From Stutzerimonas stutzeri (GTDB taxonomy: Bacteria; Pseudomonadota; Gammaproteobacteria; Pseudomonadales; Pseudomonadaceae): DNA of 64,000 nucleotides. A program made the translations under genes and the position numbers. The stretch's first letter is position 1. The number at the start of each line of letters is the position of its first letter. Under the pieces are notes generated by a model. The model was not told the origin of the DNA, ran no database searches, and saw only the letters and a list, made by a program, of their open reading frames with translations. The stretch is from the NCBI RefSeq assembly GCF_002890895.1, contig NZ_POUL01000004.1, positions 372,001 through 436,000 on the forward strand. Direction: 5' to 3'. This document shows positions 29,244 to 43,021 of this stretch, piece by piece.

Positions 29244-29456
29244 GCTGTTATCCCTCTGCAAAGGAGTCCATCACTGGAGTAACATCCATTTCATTCCGCG
29301 CTGATGCAGCACATGGCCCACATGCGCAGCCCGTTGCCGTTGTGGCACATACTGTTTGTATCATCGTTTTGCCGATAGTCAAGGCGACTCGTCAGGTGGC
29401 TGTGAAGCCCTTCTATTTACCCGGCCTCGGCGCCCCGATCTAGAACTGTTATACGC

Positions 29457-29819
29457 ATGCGTGCATTTCCCAAGATTCGACTAACATTCAATCAGGATCG
29501 TCCGAAGCCGTCGGACGACGATTCTTCTGGCCTGGCGGTCGAAGAAGCCAAGCCGCAACTGAAGGCACCACCGATGTTCAAAGTTGTCATGTTTAATGAT
29601 GACTACACGCCGATGGATTTCGTCGTGGAGGTGCTCGAGGGAATTTTCAATCACAATCGGGAGCTGGCCACCAAGATCATGCTGGCGGTTCATACCGAAG
29701 GGCGGGCCGTTTGTGGCGTCTATACGCGCGACGTCGCTGAAACCAAAGCAATGCAGGTCAATCAATATGCACGGGAATGCCAGCATCCGTTGCTTTGTGA
29801 GATCGAGAAGGACGGTTAA
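29457..29819 (+). CDS. clpS: ClpA adaptor protein ClpS
   Basis: A 120-residue adaptor delivering N-degron proteins to ClpAP. An unstructured tail of about 38 residues precedes the conserved core ([18 protein letters not shown]) with the N-degron pocket residues Asn-Asp and the HTEGRAVCG segment. It lies 29 bases upstream of clpA. The substrate-tagging enzymes Bpt and Aat are encoded only a few kilobases downstream, so the whole N-degron route is in one neighbourhood. Confidence 0.95.
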   Translation: MRAFPKIRLTFNQDRPKPSDDDSSGLAVEEAKPQLKAPPMFKVVMFNDDYTPMDFVVEVLEGIFNHNRELATKIMLAVHTEGRAVCGVYTRDVAETKAMQVNQYARECQHPLLCEIEKDG

Positions 29820-29848
29820 ACCCGACTGCTGGGTAAGAGGTGAAAGCT

Positions 29849-32119
29849 ATGTTGAACCGTGAGCTCGAAGTCACACTGAATCTGGCTTTCAAGGAGGCGC
29901 GCACCAAACGTCATGAATTCATGACGGTTGAGCATCTTCTGCTAGCCCTGCTGGACAATGAAGCGGCCGCAACGGTTTTGCGCGCCTGCGGAGCCAGCCT
30001 CGATAAACTGCGTCACGACCTTCAGGAATTTATTGACTCCACGACACCATTGATTCCACAGCATGATGACGAGCGTGAAACCCAGCCAACTCTGGGCTTT
30101 CAGCGGGTACTGCAGCGAGCGGTCTTTCATGTCCAGAGTTCGGGTAAGCGTGAGGTTACTGGAGCCAACGTGCTGGTTGCGATCTTCAGCGAGCAGGAAA
30201 GCCAGGCGGTATTCCTGCTAAAGCAGCAGAACGTGGCTCGCATCGATGTCGTCAATTACATCGCTCATGGTATTTCCAAGGTGCCGGGTAACAATGGCAA
30301 TCCTGATGGCGACGCGGAAATGCAGGATGAGGAGGGCGGTGAATCCTCTACAGCGAGCAACCCGCTCGATGCTTATGCAAGCAATTTGAATGACTTGGCT
30401 CGTCAGGGTCGTATCGATCCGCTAGTCGGCCGTGAGCATGAGGTCGAGCGAGTCGCTCAGATTCTGGCTCGTCGTCGCAAGAACAACCCGTTGCTGGTTG
30501 GTGAGGCCGGCGTAGGTAAAACAGCTATTGCTGAGGGCCTCGCCAAGCGCATCGTCGACAATCAAGTGCCCGAGCTGCTCGCCAATAGCGTGGTTTATTC
30601 GCTCGATCTTGGCGCCTTGTTGGCCGGCACGAAGTATCGAGGGGATTTCGAAAAGCGCTTCAAAGCGCTCTTGAACGAGCTTCGCAAGCGTCCGCAGGCT
30701 GTGCTGTTCATTGATGAAATTCACACCATTATCGGGGCTGGGGCCGCCTCGGGTGGTGTGATGGATGCGTCAAATCTACTCAAGCCGTTGCTGTCATCTG
30801 GGGAGATCCGCTGTATTGGGTCCACCACTTTTCAGGAATTCCGTGGCATCTTCGAAAAGGATCGGGCGCTCGCGCGTCGCTTCCAAAAGGTCGATGTTTC
30901 AGAGCCGTCCGTTGAAGACACAATCGGTATCTTGAGAGGTTTGAAGGGTCGCTTCGAGCAGCACCACAATATTGAGTACAGCGACGAATCGCTTCGCGCT
31001 GCAGCGGAACTCGCTTCTCGGTACATCAATGACCGGCACATGCCGGACAAGGCAATCGATGTAATTGATGAGGCGGGCGCATATCAGCGTCTACAGCCTG
31101 AAGACAAGCGCGTCTCACGGATAGACGTCGAGCAGGTTGAAGACATCGTCGCGAAGATTGCGCGCATCCCCCCAAAGCATGTGAGCACCTCAGACAAGGA
31201 GCTGCTGCGCAATCTGGAGCGTGACTTGAAGCTGACCGTATTCGGTCAGGATGACGCGATCGATTCACTGTCCACGGCGATCAAGCTATCGCGTGCAGGG
31301 CTAAAGGCTCCAGATAAGCCGGTAGGCTCGTTCCTCTTCGCCGGCCCTACCGGAGTCGGTAAAACAGAAGCAGCTCGGCAGCTTGCGCGGGCGCTTGGCA
31401 TAGAGCTTGTCCGCTTCGATATGTCGGAGTACATGGAGCGTCATACCGTGTCTCGGCTCATCGGTGCGCCGCCAGGCTACGTTGGCTTTGATCAGGGCGG
31501 GTTGTTGACGGAGGCGATCACCAAGCAGCCGCACTGCGTCCTGCTTCTAGATGAGATCGAGAAGGCGCATCCTGAAGTGTTCAATCTGCTTTTGCAGGTT
31601 ATGGATCATGGCACCCTGACGGACAACAACGGCCGCAAGGCTGACTTCCGTAACGTGATTATGATCATGACGACCAATGCCGGAGCGGAAACCGCGGCCA
31701 GAGCTTCTATTGGCTTCACGCATCAGGATCACGCTTCAGATGCGATGGAAGTGATCAAGAAGAGCTTCACACCGGAGTTCCGGAACCGCCTGGACACGAT
31801 CATCCAGTTTGGCCGCCTCAGCCACGAAGTCATCAAGAGCATTGTCGACAAATTCCTCATTGAGCTGCAGACGCAGCTTGAGGATAAGCACGTCACGCTT
31901 GAGGTTTCGGATGCGGCTCGTGGTTGGTTGGCTGAGCGTGGCTATGATGTGCAAATGGGCGCGCGGCCAATGGCTCGTCTGATCCAAGACAAAATCAAGC
32001 GGCCGCTGGCTGAGGAGATTTTGTTCGGGGAGCTGGCTGAGCACGGTGGCGTGGTGCACATCGACATACGTGATGGCGAGCCGTACTTCGACTTCGAAAC
32101 GTCTGCCGAGCTGGCCTAA
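29849..32119 (+). CDS. clpA: ATP-dependent Clp protease ATP-binding subunit ClpA
   Basis: A 756-residue AAA+ unfoldase that feeds proteins to ClpP. It has an N-domain (residues 1-145, the ClpS docking part), a first ATPase module with Walker A GEAGVGKT (about 218) and Walker B VLFIDEIH, a second with GPTGVGKT (about 499) and [10 protein letters not shown], and the ClpP-binding loop IGF near residue 621. The ATG at 29849 follows TAAGAGG; a GTG nine bases upstream is less likely. Acidic/Ser linker [11 protein letters not shown] marks the N-domain junction. Confidence 0.96.
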   Translation: MLNRELEVTLNLAFKEARTKRHEFMTVEHLLLALLDNEAAATVLRACGASLDKLRHDLQEFIDSTTPLIPQHDDERETQPTLGFQRVLQRAVFHVQSSGKREVTGANVLVAIFSEQESQAVFLLKQQNVARIDVVNYIAHGISKVPGNNGNPDGDAEMQDEEGGESSTASNPLDAYASNLNDLARQGRIDPLVGREHEVERVAQILARRRKNNPLLVGEAGVGKTAIAEGLAKRIVDNQVPELLANSVVYSLDLGALLAGTKYRGDFEKRFKALLNELRKRPQAVLFIDEIHTIIGAGAASGGVMDASNLLKPLLSSGEIRCIGSTTFQEFRGIFEKDRALARRFQKVDVSEPSVEDTIGILRGLKGRFEQHHNIEYSDESLRAAAELASRYINDRHMPDKAIDVIDEAGAYQRLQPEDKRVSRIDVEQVEDIVAKIARIPPKHVSTSDKELLRNLERDLKLTVFGQDDAIDSLSTAIKLSRAGLKAPDKPVGSFLFAGPTGVGKTEAARQLARALGIELVRFDMSEYMERHTVSRLIGAPPGYVGFDQGGLLTEAITKQPHCVLLLDEIEKAHPEVFNLLLQVMDHGTLTDNNGRKADFRNVIMIMTTNAGAETAARASIGFTHQDHASDAMEVIKKSFTPEFRNRLDTIIQFGRLSHEVIKSIVDKFLIELQTQLEDKHVTLEVSDAARGWLAERGYDVQMGARPMARLIQDKIKRPLAEEILFGELAEHGGVVHIDIRDGEPYFDFETSAELA

Positions 32120-32135
32120 CACATTGACGCACCGA

Positions 32136-32170
32136 AACAGAAACGCCCGGTATCGCCGGGCGTTTCTGTT
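32136..32170 (+). terminator. Terminator hairpin after clpA
   Basis: AACAGAAACGCCCGG and CCGGGCGTTTCTGTT form a perfect 15-bp stem around TATCG. Confidence 0.85.
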
Positions 32171-32266
32171 AATGGTGACGGCGGGGCGCCTATCCAGGAG
32201 AAGCGCGGCTCCGTACCTGGTGACGCAACCGGGCGAGTTGGATCGCTCCGTTGCGCGACCGCCAAC

Positions 32267-32290
32267 AAAAAAGCCCGGTCGATGCCGGGC
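32267..32290 (-). terminator. Intrinsic terminator of infA
   Basis: GCCCGG and CCGGGC pair around six bases; on the minus strand the stem is followed by TTTTTT. Confidence 0.85.
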
Positions 32291-32308
32291 GTTCATGCTC
32301 GCGTCCTG

Positions 32309-32527
32309 TCAGCGGGCGCGGTAAGTGATGCGGCCTTTGCTCAGGTCGTAAGGCGTAAGTTCAACGCGAACCTTGTCACCGGTAAGAATCCGGATGTAGT
32401 TCTTGCGCATCTTTCCGGAGATGTGCGCAGTAACGACGTGCCCATTTTCCAACTCCACACGAAACATGGTGTTGGGTAGGGTGTCGACGACAGTACCTTC
32501 CATTTCGAAGCTGTCTTCTTTCGACAT
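32309..32527 (-). CDS. infA: Translation initiation factor IF-1
   Basis: A 72-residue S1/OB-fold protein that binds the ribosomal A site during initiation. It has the family start [11 protein letters not shown] and the conserved [20 protein letters not shown] and [17 protein letters not shown] segments, at the normal length. It is convergent with clpA and preceded by bpt upstream on the same strand. Confidence 0.98.
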
Positions 32528-32626
32528 TCAGTAAAGCCCTCGGTGTCCAATGATAGACCCGGTGCGAAGAATGCCCGGGTAAAAGCGGCAAGTATTGTGC
32601 CTGAAAGGGCCCCGAGAGCCAAGAGC

Positions 32627-33334
32627 TCAGGTTAGAGTTATCCAGCGTTGGTTAACCAACAGCTCGATTGGTCGGTATTCAGTCTTGTAGTTCATCTTGC
32701 GGCAGTTTTTGATCCAGTATCCCAGGTAGATCGCCTTCAGCCCTAGTCGGGCCGCCTCACCAACTTGCCAGAGAATTGCAAAGCGGCCTAGGCTGCGACG
32801 TTCCTCGCTGGGGTCGTAAAAGGTGTAAACAGCGGACAAACCGTTGGGCAGGAGGTCCGTCACCGCCAGCGCAAGCAGGCGTCCTTCCAGGCGAAACTCG
32901 TAGAATCGTGAAAACGGCAGATCGCGAACCAGAAAGGTATGAAACTGATCTCGGCTCGGCGGATACATATCACCGTCAGCATGGCGCTGTTCAATATAGT
33001 TTGCGTAGAGCGCGTAGTACTCCTCGGTGAACGAAGGGCGGACGTCGGTGACGGTAAGGTCCGCGTTGCGCTTGAGGATACGTTTCTGCTGTCGATTGAG
33101 TTGCAGCCCGTCGGCGGGTATCCGTGCTGGAATACAAGCGGTGCAGCGTTGACAGTGTGGGCGGTAGAGATGGTCACCGCTGCGCCGGAAGCCCATTTCG
33201 GACAGCTCTGCATACACCTGTACGTCCATCGGCTGGCTGGGGTCGAGGAAGAGCGTAGTGGCCTGCTCGTCGGGCAGATAACTGCAGGCGTGAGGCTGTG
33301 TTGCGTAGAACTTGAGACGAGCCAGTGAAGTCAT
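32627..33334 (-). CDS. bpt: Aspartate/glutamate leucyltransferase
   Basis: Transfers Leu from Leu-tRNA to proteins with N-terminal Asp or Glu, creating ClpS/ClpAP substrates. The 235-residue protein starts [20 protein letters not shown] and contains the Cys-rich [17 protein letters not shown] segment typical of bacterial arginyltransferase-like (ATE-family) Bpt. It is followed on the same strand by infA, and aat lies just upstream, an arrangement conserved in pseudomonads. Confidence 0.95.
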   Translation of the reverse strand: MTSLARLKFYATQPHACSYLPDEQATTLFLDPSQPMDVQVYAELSEMGFRRSGDHLYRPHCQRCTACIPARIPADGLQLNRQQKRILKRNADLTVTDVRPSFTEEYYALYANYIEQRHADGDMYPPSRDQFHTFLVRDLPFSRFYEFRLEGRLLALAVTDLLPNGLSAVYTFYDPSEERRSLGRFAILWQVGEAARLGLKAIYLGYWIKNCRKMNYKTEYRPIELLVNQRWITLT

Positions 33335-33386
33335 GGGCAGCTCTCGAAAATCTTGAAATCAGTGTAGGTCAGCTTGGCTTCGTCGA

Positions 33387-34067
33387 CTAGGGCTCCCATC
33401 GGGCCGTACTGGGTTCATCCAGATAGTGGGCTAGCGTCTTGGCGAAGGTCTGGCGTGGTATGGCTCTCGCGCCAAAACTGGCTAGGTGTTGCGTGTGCAT
33501 CTGGCAGTCAATCAATTTGAATTCCCAGTCGCGGAGACGTTCCACTAATGTCACGAATCCCGCCTTGGACGCGTCGGTCGTTCGACTGAACATTGATTCG
33601 CCGAAGAATAGTCGACCCATTGCGAGGCCATAGAGGCCTCCGACCAACCGTTCGTCTTGCCAGACTTCAACTGAGTGGGCGATGCCGAGCTGATGCAGCT
33701 TTAGATAAGCCTCTTGCATCGGTAGGGTGATCCAGGTGCCGTCGGTGTAATTCCGTGGGCCGGCACAGCCTTCAAGGACGTCTCTAAACGCTTTGTCGAA
33801 GGTGATGCTGAATGCACCTTGTCGCAACTTCTTGCCGAGGCTGCGTGAGACATGCAGTTCTTCGGGGTAGAGGACGGTGCGTGGGTCGGGTGACCACCAG
33901 AGTAGCGGTTGTCCTTCCTGGTACCAGGGAAAGCAGCCGTGACGGTAGGCTGCAAGTAGACGCTCAGGCGAGAGATCGCCTCCTGCAGCGAGAAGCCCGT
34001 TGGGATCGCGCATGGCTTTTTCGAGCGGGGGGAACGACAGGTCGTCGCGCTGCAGCCAGGTCAGCAT
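33387..34067 (-). CDS. aat: Leucyl/phenylalanyl-tRNA-protein transferase
   Basis: Adds Leu or Phe from tRNA to proteins starting with Lys or Arg, marking them for ClpS/ClpAP. The 226-residue protein has the family core [20 protein letters not shown] and the [19 protein letters not shown] segment. The ATG at 34067 gives the typical length; a GTG twelve bases upstream is possible, and neither has a clear ribosome site. It forms a leftward group with bpt and infA. Confidence 0.96.
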   Translation of the reverse strand: MLTWLQRDDLSFPPLEKAMRDPNGLLAAGGDLSPERLLAAYRHGCFPWYQEGQPLLWWSPDPRTVLYPEELHVSRSLGKKLRQGAFSITFDKAFRDVLEGCAGPRNYTDGTWITLPMQEAYLKLHQLGIAHSVEVWQDERLVGGLYGLAMGRLFFGESMFSRTTDASKAGFVTLVERLRDWEFKLIDCQMHTQHLASFGARAIPRQTFAKTLAHYLDEPSTARWEP

Positions 34068-34081
34068 ATTGATAGTCACAG

Positions 34082-34102
34082 GGGCGGATGGCGCATCCGC
34101 CC
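34082..34102 (-). other. GC-rich hairpin between trxB and aat
   Basis: GGGCGGATG and CATCCGCCC pair around GCG. It lies ten bases after the trxB stop and 15 bases before the aat start, without a T-run, so it may modulate aat rather than end trxB transcription. Confidence 0.5.
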
Positions 34103-34111
34103 GTATAAGGT

Positions 34112-35068
<957 letters not shown>

Positions 35069-35273
35069 TCATAAGCCTTTGTTGCCAATGGAGAAGCGTG
35101 CTCCAGTCGAGTCACGCTTAAAAAACTGGCGTTTATGCTACACCGAAGCACGGACAAAAGCCCAAGCCGGCACGGAACCGGCAATGCCATCGAATCGACA
35201 AACCCGTACAATGTGCAAGTTCAGGCAGATTACGGTTCATAGAGCGCGCCGCGGGCGCAGGAAATAAAGCGTT

Positions 35274-37676
35274 TTGAAGAATACCTCCTCTACCGCGCCA
35301 GCTTCCGTCTGGCGCCAGCAGCTGCACTACCGTCTCAAAGAGGGTGCACTGATCGCGCTCGGCGCGCTTTGTGCCTACCTTTGGATGGCACTGCTTACTT
35401 ACGATCCCTCCGATCCTGGTTGGACGCATACCAGCAATGTCCAGCAGGTCCAGAACGCCGCTGGCCGCGCTGGCGCCTGGTTTGCCGACGTGCTGTTCAT
35501 GGCGCTTGGCTACTTTGCTTTCCTGTTTCCGTTGTTGCTAGGCGTCAAGACCTGGCAGATCTTTCGTGCGCGTCACCAACCCTGGAGCTGGAATGGGTGG
35601 CTGTTTTCCTGGCGGCTGATCGGGCTCGTTTTTCTGATTCTTTCCGGTTCCGCACTTGCCTATATCCACTTCCAGTTTGCAGATGGTCTGCCTGCTTCTG
35701 CGGGTGGGGCGTTGGGCGAGAGCTTGGGCCAGCTCGCAGAGGCAGCGCTTAATGTCCAAGGCAGCACGTTGCTGCTGCTGGCATTCTTCCTATTTGGCCT
35801 AACGGTGTTTACGGACCTTTCATGGTTCAAAGTGATGGACCTGACCGGCAAGATCACCCTCGACCTGATGGAACTGATTCAGAGTTTCTTCAGTCGCTGG
35901 TGGTCCGCTCGTAACGAGCGTAAGCAGGTTGTTGCGCAGCTGCGCGAAGCCGACGATGTGGTAAACGACGTCGCCAGTTCGCTTCCTGATCAGCGGGAGC
36001 GGGCCAAGGTCAAGGAGCGCCTACTGGAGCGCGAAGAGTCGTTGAGCAAGCACATGAGCGAGCGTGACAAACGACCGCCTCCCGTGATTCCTCCCGCCGC
36101 ACCGCAAAAGCCGGTCGAGCAAAGCAAGCGTGTGCAAAAGGAGAAGCAGGCCAACCTGTTCGTCGATCCGCTGATCGAAGGCAGCGTGCCGCCATTGTCG
36201 CTACTGGACGTGGCGGAAAAGCAGCAGAAACAGTACTCGCCGGAATCGCTTGAGGCCATGTCGCGGCTGCTGGAAATCAAACTGAAAGAGTTCGGGGTAG
36301 AGGTCATTGTCGAGTCAGTTCACCCTGGCCCGGTTATCACGCGTTTCGAAATCCAGCCGGCCGCCGGGGTCAAGGTCAGCCGCATCTCCAACCTGGCGAA
36401 GGATCTGGCGCGCTCGCTGGCAGTCATCAGCGTGCGCGTCGTTGAGGTGATCCCCGGCAAGACCACTGTTGGTATCGAGATCCCCAACGAGGACCGGCAA
36501 ATTGTTCGGTTCTCGGAGGTCCTCTCGTCGGCGCCCTACGATGATGCCAAATCGCCCGTCACCATCGCGCTTGGCCACGACATCGGCGGTAAGCCGGTGA
36601 TTGCTGACTTGGCAAAGATGCCGCACCTGCTGGTTGCCGGTACCACCGGTTCAGGTAAGTCGGTCGGTGTGAACGCGATGATCCTCTCGATCCTTTTCAA
36701 GTCGACGCCGGAAGATGCACGGTTGATCATGATCGACCCGAAGATGCTCGAACTGTCGATCTACGAAGGCATCCCACACCTGCTGTGCCCGGTCGTGACT
36801 GACATGAAGGAAGCCGCTAACGCGCTACGCTGGAGCGTCGCCGAAATGGAGCGGCGCTATAAGCTGATGGCGGCCATGGGCGTGCGTAACCTGGCCGGGT
36901 TCAACCGTAAGGTGAAAGACGCGGAGGAGGCCGGCACGCCGCTGACCGACCCGCTGTATCGCCGTGAAAGCATGGAAGATGAAGCGCCGCTGCTGAAGAA
37001 ACTGCCGACCATCGTGGTTGTGGTAGACGAATTCGCCGACATGATGATGATCGTCGGCAAGAAGGTCGAGGAGTTGATTGCGCGCATTGCCCAAAAGGCG
37101 CGGGCAGCGGGCATTCACTTGATCCTGGCGACCCAGCGGCCCTCGGTGGACGTCATCACGGGTTTGATCAAAGCCAACATTCCGACTCGTATGGCGTTCC
37201 AGGTATCGAGCAAGATCGACTCGCGGACGATCCTCGACCAGGGCGGCGCCGAGCAATTGCTTGGGCATGGCGACATGCTTTACCTGCCACCGGGCACCGG
37301 GCTGCCGATTCGCGTCCATGGTGCGTTCGTTTCCGATGAAGAGGTTCATCGCGTGGTTGAAGCCTGGAAGGCTCGCGGTGCGCCTGATTACATCGAAGAA
37401 ATTCTGGTGGGCGTGGAAGAGGCCGGTAGCGGCTTCGATGGCGGCGGAGGCGAAGGCGGCGGTGAGAACAGTGAAGACGATCCGCTTTACGATGAGGCGG
37501 TACGCTTTGTTACCGAAAGTCGCCGCGCATCGATTTCTGCCGTTCAGCGCAAACTCAAGATCGGCTACAACCGCGCCGCGCGGATGATCGAAGCCATGGA
37601 AATGGCGGGCGTGGTGACATCAATGAACACTAACGGCTCGCGCGAAGTACTCGCGCCGCCTCCTACCCGCGACTAG
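35274..37676 (+). CDS. ftsK: DNA translocase FtsK
   Basis: Septal DNA pump coupling chromosome dimer resolution to division. The 800-residue protein has four or five membrane helices in the first 190 residues, a short linker (about 200-300, much shorter than in E. coli FtsK), the alpha/beta motor with Walker A GTTGSGKS and Walker [10 protein letters not shown], and a C-terminal gamma winged helix ([19 protein letters not shown]) that reads KOPS and activates XerD. The TTG start at 35274 follows AGGAAA. A Gly-rich stretch joins motor and gamma. Confidence 0.95.
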   Translation: MKNTSSTAPASVWRQQLHYRLKEGALIALGALCAYLWMALLTYDPSDPGWTHTSNVQQVQNAAGRAGAWFADVLFMALGYFAFLFPLLLGVKTWQIFRARHQPWSWNGWLFSWRLIGLVFLILSGSALAYIHFQFADGLPASAGGALGESLGQLAEAALNVQGSTLLLLAFFLFGLTVFTDLSWFKVMDLTGKITLDLMELIQSFFSRWWSARNERKQVVAQLREADDVVNDVASSLPDQRERAKVKERLLEREESLSKHMSERDKRPPPVIPPAAPQKPVEQSKRVQKEKQANLFVDPLIEGSVPPLSLLDVAEKQQKQYSPESLEAMSRLLEIKLKEFGVEVIVESVHPGPVITRFEIQPAAGVKVSRISNLAKDLARSLAVISVRVVEVIPGKTTVGIEIPNEDRQIVRFSEVLSSAPYDDAKSPVTIALGHDIGGKPVIADLAKMPHLLVAGTTGSGKSVGVNAMILSILFKSTPEDARLIMIDPKMLELSIYEGIPHLLCPVVTDMKEAANALRWSVAEMERRYKLMAAMGVRNLAGFNRKVKDAEEAGTPLTDPLYRRESMEDEAPLLKKLPTIVVVVDEFADMMMIVGKKVEELIARIAQKARAAGIHLILATQRPSVDVITGLIKANIPTRMAFQVSSKIDSRTILDQGGAEQLLGHGDMLYLPPGTGLPIRVHGAFVSDEEVHRVVEAWKARGAPDYIEEILVGVEEAGSGFDGGGGEGGGENSEDDPLYDEAVRFVTESRRASISAVQRKLKIGYNRAARMIEAMEMAGVVTSMNTNGSREVLAPPPTRD

Positions 37677-37691
37677 TTCGCCGAGGGCTTC

Positions 37692-38318
37692 ATGCAATTG
37701 ATTCGTGCGTTGTTTGCATCCGCTCTGCTTTTTACCCTGGCTCCAGCTCACGCTGACCAGGCGGCTTCTGTGCAGCGCCTGACGGGCTTGCTGCAGAAGG
37801 CCGAAACCTTGACCGGCCGGTTTTCTCAACTGTCTCTGGATGGCACTGGAACCCAGCTGCAGGAGACCTCTGGTGAAATGTCGCTTAAGCGCCCTGGCCA
37901 GTTTCGCTGGCACACCGATGAGCCGATGGAGCAGTTGCTGGTTTCCAACGGCAAGAAAGTCTGGCTGTACGATCCGGATCTGGAACAGGTAACCATCCAG
38001 ACGCTCGATCAGCGCCTGACGCATACCCCTGCTTTACTGTTGTCGGGTGATGTCTCGGCGATCAACGAGAATTTCGAGGTGTCGCATCAAGAGGCGGGCG
38101 AAGTGGTTGATTTCACTCTCAAGCCGAAAGCCAAGGACACGCTGTTTGACAGCCTTCGTTTATCTTTCCGCGGTGGGGTGATCAACGACATGCAAATGGT
38201 TGACGGCGTTGGTCAGCGCACCAATATCCTGTTTCAGGGCGTCAAGTTGAACCAGCCACTCAAGGCTGACCTGTTTACCTTCGAAGTACCGGAAGGGGCT
38301 GACGTCATTTCCGAGTAA
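37692..38318 (+). CDS. lolA: Periplasmic lipoprotein chaperone LolA
   Basis: Carries lipoproteins from the LolCDE transporter to the outer membrane. The 208-residue precursor has a signal peptide cut after AHA (residue 21) and the LolA fold segments ([43 protein letters not shown] [10 protein letters not shown]). It follows ftsK by 15 bases, the conserved ftsK-lolA-rarA-crcB-serS order. Confidence 0.95.
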   Translation: MQLIRALFASALLFTLAPAHADQAASVQRLTGLLQKAETLTGRFSQLSLDGTGTQLQETSGEMSLKRPGQFRWHTDEPMEQLLVSNGKKVWLYDPDLEQVTIQTLDQRLTHTPALLLSGDVSAINENFEVSHQEAGEVVDFTLKPKAKDTLFDSLRLSFRGGVINDMQMVDGVGQRTNILFQGVKLNQPLKADLFTFEVPEGADVISE

Positions 38319-38346
38319 CAGCTGCTCGCCACTCCGTTTACCTATA

Positions 38347-38368
38347 CGGCCTGCTTCCCTGCAGGCCG
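38347..38368 (+). other. Hairpin between lolA and rarA
   Basis: CGGCCTGC and GCAGGCCG pair around six bases, followed only by TTTGC; a weak terminator or processing site. Confidence 0.45.
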
Positions 38369-38393
38369 TTTGCATCAGAGGCTTGCGTCGCCG

Positions 38394-39719
38394 ATGGACC
38401 TGTTCAGTCGTGAACCTGTCGCCCAACCCCTTGCTGCGCGCCTGCGCGCCGCCAGCCTGGATGAATATGTCGGGCAGGAGCACCTGTTGGCGCGTGGCAA
38501 GCCGTTGCGCGAGGCCCTCGAGCAGGGCGCTTTGCACTCAATGGTGTTCTGGGGGCCGCCTGGAGTTGGCAAGACCACACTGGCCCGGTTGTTGGCGAAA
38601 GTCTCGGACGCTCATTTTGAAACCGTCTCGGCGGTGCTAGCCGGTGTGAAAGAGATCCGGCAAGCAGTCGAAATTGCTAAACAGCAGGCGGCCCAGTACG
38701 GACGACGTACGATTCTCTTCGTCGACGAAGTACACCGCTTCAACAAGTCCCAGCAGGACGCGTTCCTCCCCTATGTCGAAGATGGCACGCTGATATTTAT
38801 CGGTGCGACTACAGAAAACCCGTCGTTTGAGCTGAACAACGCGCTGCTCTCTCGCGCACGCGTTTATGTACTCAAGAGCCTCGATGAAGCGGCACTGCGA
38901 AGACTTGTCACCCGCGCCTTGACCGAACCGAAAGGCCTTGGTGATTTGCGTCTGAGCCTGCCGGACGAAAGCTTTCAGATCCTGATGGCAGCCGCGGATG
39001 GCGATGGGCGACGGTTGCTGAATCTGCTGGAAAACGCTTCCGATTTGGCGGAAGAAGGCGGCGAGATCAGCGTCGAACTGCTACAGGACCTGCTGGGCGA
39101 CAGCCGTCGGCGCTTCGATAAAGGTGGCGAAGCTTTTTACGACCAGATCTCGGCGCTGCACAAATCTGTGCGTGGATCGAACCCGGATGCCTCGCTGTAT
39201 TGGTTTGCACGAATGATCGACGGCGGCTGCGACCCGCTGTACATCGCACGCCGGGTGGTGCGCATGGCCAGTGAAGAGGTCGGGAATGCCGATCCACGAG
39301 CGCTGAGCCTGTGCCTATCGGCCTGGGATGTTCAAGAACGGCTGGGTAGCCCTGAAGGTGAACTGGCAGTGGCGCAGGCAATCGTCTATCTCGCGTGTGC
39401 GCCCAAGAGCAACGCCGTCTACAGCGCCTTCAATGCGGCGATGCGTGATGTCCGCGAGAATGGTTCACAAGAGGTTCCGTTGCACCTGCGCAATGCGCCA
39501 ACCCGCCTGATGAAGGAACTGGGTTACGGTAATGAATACCGCTATGCACACGATGAACCTGAGGCGTACGCCGCTGGCGAAGATTACTTCCCGGAAACCA
39601 TAGAGCCGCGGCAGTACTACCATCCGGTGCCGCGTGGGCTGGAAAGCAAGATACGCGACAAGCTTGAGCACCTGACGCGGCTCGATCGGCAGAGCCCGCG
39701 TCAACGGAGAAAGACATGA
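38394..39719 (+). CDS. rarA: Replication-associated recombination protein RarA (MgsA)
   Basis: AAA+ clamp-loader-like ATPase acting at stalled replication forks. The 441-residue protein has Walker [12 protein letters not shown], Walker [15 protein letters not shown] and sensor [11 protein letters not shown], followed by the helical tetramerisation domain. The ATG at 38394 ([16 protein letters not shown]) gives the normal length. Its stop overlaps the crcB start (ATGA). Confidence 0.95.
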   Translation: MDLFSREPVAQPLAARLRAASLDEYVGQEHLLARGKPLREALEQGALHSMVFWGPPGVGKTTLARLLAKVSDAHFETVSAVLAGVKEIRQAVEIAKQQAAQYGRRTILFVDEVHRFNKSQQDAFLPYVEDGTLIFIGATTENPSFELNNALLSRARVYVLKSLDEAALRRLVTRALTEPKGLGDLRLSLPDESFQILMAAADGDGRRLLNLLENASDLAEEGGEISVELLQDLLGDSRRRFDKGGEAFYDQISALHKSVRGSNPDASLYWFARMIDGGCDPLYIARRVVRMASEEVGNADPRALSLCLSAWDVQERLGSPEGELAVAQAIVYLACAPKSNAVYSAFNAAMRDVRENGSQEVPLHLRNAPTRLMKELGYGNEYRYAHDEPEAYAAGEDYFPETIEPRQYYHPVPRGLESKIRDKLEHLTRLDRQSPRQRRKT

Positions 39720-40090
39720 TTCGCATGGCATTGGCTGTGGCCGCTGGCGGGGTTGTCGGGACACTGATCCGGTTCGGTGTTTCAACCTGGGTTTCTGCTC
39801 AATGGCCAAAGCATTTCTACCTGGCGACCTTGGCGGTCAATGTGCTTGGTTGCCTGCTCATTGGCTATCTCTACGCGTCGTTTCTGCAGCGCCCAGACCT
39901 CTCGCCGGAGCTACGCGGCGGTTTGATCATTGGTTTCCTCGGCGCCTTGACCACCTTTTCCAGCTTTTCTCTGGATGGGTTGCGTTTGCTGGAGAGCGGT
40001 CAGGCTGCGACGGCGTTTAGCTATGTCGGTGTAAGCGTATTCGGTGGTCTGTTGGCTGCCTGGGCCGGGCTTGCGCTCGCGCGGTTATGA
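39716..40090 (+). CDS. crcB: Fluoride ion channel CrcB (Fluc)
   Basis: A 124-residue, four-helix inner membrane protein that forms dual-topology dimers exporting fluoride. The hallmark [13 protein letters not shown] segment and the Asn of [12 protein letters not shown] are present. Start overlaps the rarA stop by four bases with GGAGA upstream. No fluoride riboswitch was recognised before the operon. Confidence 0.95.
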   Translation: MIRMALAVAAGGVVGTLIRFGVSTWVSAQWPKHFYLATLAVNVLGCLLIGYLYASFLQRPDLSPELRGGLIIGFLGALTTFSSFSLDGLRLLESGQAATAFSYVGVSVFGGLLAAWAGLALARL

Positions 40091-40150
40091 ACCTGGCACA
40101 TATCGCAGTAAACTCCTGTTCCTCTTCGCCTTTCCTCAAAGCTTTCATAG

Positions 40151-41443
<1,293 letters not shown>

Positions 41444-41594
41444 TTCGGCAGGGCCTGCTTTCGCGGACCTGAGCATCGAACTCGCTGCCAGCCGATAATC
41501 AACGGCCCGTCCGGGCTCCTTGATTCTCGACAAGGGCTGTCTTTGCCGTAATGGTTGAGATGGCCCTATCTCACTATGTCACCAGGACTTGCCC

Positions 41595-42992
41595 ATGGAT
41601 TTTCTGCCGCTTTTTCACAATCTGAAGGGCCGTACCGTATTGGTTGTCGGCGGCGGTGAGATTGCGCTGCGCAAGGCGCGGTTATTGTCAGAAGCGGGCG
41701 CTGTGCTGCGCGTGGTCGCTCCAAAAATAGCAGCAGAGCTGAGCGAGTTGGTTGCGGAGGGCGGTGGTCAGACCCTGCACCGCGGTTACCTCCACAGCGA
41801 TCTGTCAGGGTGCGTGCTGTCCATTGCGGCGACCGATGATGAGCCCTTGAACGCGCAGGTTTCTGAAGATGCCAAGGCGCTTGGTATGCCCGTCAACGTG
41901 GTGGACTCACCACAGCTGTGCACGGTGATCTTCCCTGCAATCGTCGATCGCTCTCCGTTGATGATCGCAGTTTCAAGCGGCGGTGACGCGCCGGTGCTGG
42001 CCCGCCTGATGCGTGCGCGCATCGAAACCTGGGTACCCTCGGTTTATGGCGAGCTGGCCGGTCTGGCGAAAAAATTCCGCGGGCAGGTCAAAGCAAAGTT
42101 CGCCAACGTGCAACAGCGTCGTGTCTTCTGGGAGGAGGTCTTCCAAGGCGATGTCGCTGAGCGAGCACTGGCAGGACAGCAGCAGGAAGCCGAGCGCCTG
42201 TTGGTCGAGAAGCTTTCCGGTGCCGAGCCAAAAAGCCTTGGAGAGGTGTATCTGGTCGGCGCAGGCCCCGGTGATCCTGACCTGCTGACGTTCCGCGCCC
42301 TGCGTTTGATGCAGCAAGCCGACGTGGTGCTCTATGACCGCCTCGTCGCGCCAGCGATTCTCGATCTGTGCCGTCGGGATGCTGATCGTATCTATGTCGG
42401 GAAGCAGCGCGCCGCCCATGCGGTGCCACAGGACCAGATCAACCAGTTGCTGGTGACCTTGGCCAAGGAAGGCAAGCGCGTGCTGCGCCTCAAAGGAGGT
42501 GATCCGTTCATCTTTGGCCGCGGTGGTGAAGAGATCGAGGAGCTGGCTGCGCACGACGTACCGTTCCAGGTCGTGCCCGGCATCACGGCAGCCAGCGGTT
42601 GCGCCGCCTATGCAGGTATTCCGCTGACGCATCGCGATCACGCGCAGTCAGTGCGCTTTGTGACCGGGCACTTAAAGGATGGCAGCTCCGATCTGCCATG
42701 GTCGGAGCTCGTGGCGCCAAGTCAGACGCTGGTGTTTTACATGGGTCTGGTCGGGTTGCCGGTCATCTGCCAGCAATTGATTGCCCATGGTCGCGCCGCT
42801 GATACGCCCGCAGCACTGGTTCAGCAGGGTACTACGGTGAACCAGCGAGTCTTCACCGGAACGCTTGCAGATCTGGCCGAGCGGGTCGCCAGTGAGCAGG
42901 TTCAAGCTCCTACCCTGGTTATCGTCGGCGAAGTTGTGCAGTTGCGCGAGAAACTCGCCTGGTTCGAGGGTGCTCAGAACCGCGACAGATGA
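41595..42992 (+). CDS. cysG: Siroheme synthase CysG
   Basis: Trifunctional enzyme making siroheme for sulfite and nitrite reductases. The 465-residue protein has the NAD-dependent dehydrogenase/ferrochelatase half ([15 protein letters not shown], 1-205) and the uroporphyrinogen-III methyltransferase half ([36 protein letters not shown]; 215-465). The ATG at 41595 is preferred to a TTG six bases before. Last gene of the serS side; it is convergent with the GST-like gene. Confidence 0.96.
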   Translation: MDFLPLFHNLKGRTVLVVGGGEIALRKARLLSEAGAVLRVVAPKIAAELSELVAEGGGQTLHRGYLHSDLSGCVLSIAATDDEPLNAQVSEDAKALGMPVNVVDSPQLCTVIFPAIVDRSPLMIAVSSGGDAPVLARLMRARIETWVPSVYGELAGLAKKFRGQVKAKFANVQQRRVFWEEVFQGDVAERALAGQQQEAERLLVEKLSGAEPKSLGEVYLVGAGPGDPDLLTFRALRLMQQADVVLYDRLVAPAILDLCRRDADRIYVGKQRAAHAVPQDQINQLLVTLAKEGKRVLRLKGGDPFIFGRGGEEIEELAAHDVPFQVVPGITAASGCAAYAGIPLTHRDHAQSVRFVTGHLKDGSSDLPWSELVAPSQTLVFYMGLVGLPVICQQLIAHGRAADTPAALVQQGTTVNQRVFTGTLADLAERVASEQVQAPTLVIVGEVVQLREKLAWFEGAQNRDR

Positions 42993-43002
42993 TCTGTCGC
43001 GG
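42980..43002. terminator. Hairpin across the cysG stop codon
   Basis: CCGCGACAG and CTGTCGCGG pair around ATGAT, with the cysG TGA in the loop. No T-run follows, so it is a possible rather than a certain terminator between convergent genes. Confidence 0.45.
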
Positions 43003-43021
43003 AATGTCGGCAGTTGAGTGA

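Noticed and set aside
29345..29362. TGGCAC-like element upstream of clpS resembling a sigma-54 promoter
   Set aside because: The -12 TTGC element is not at the required spacing.
39716..40090. Fluoride riboswitch for crcB
   Set aside because: crcB overlaps rarA and no crcB-motif fold was seen upstream of either gene.
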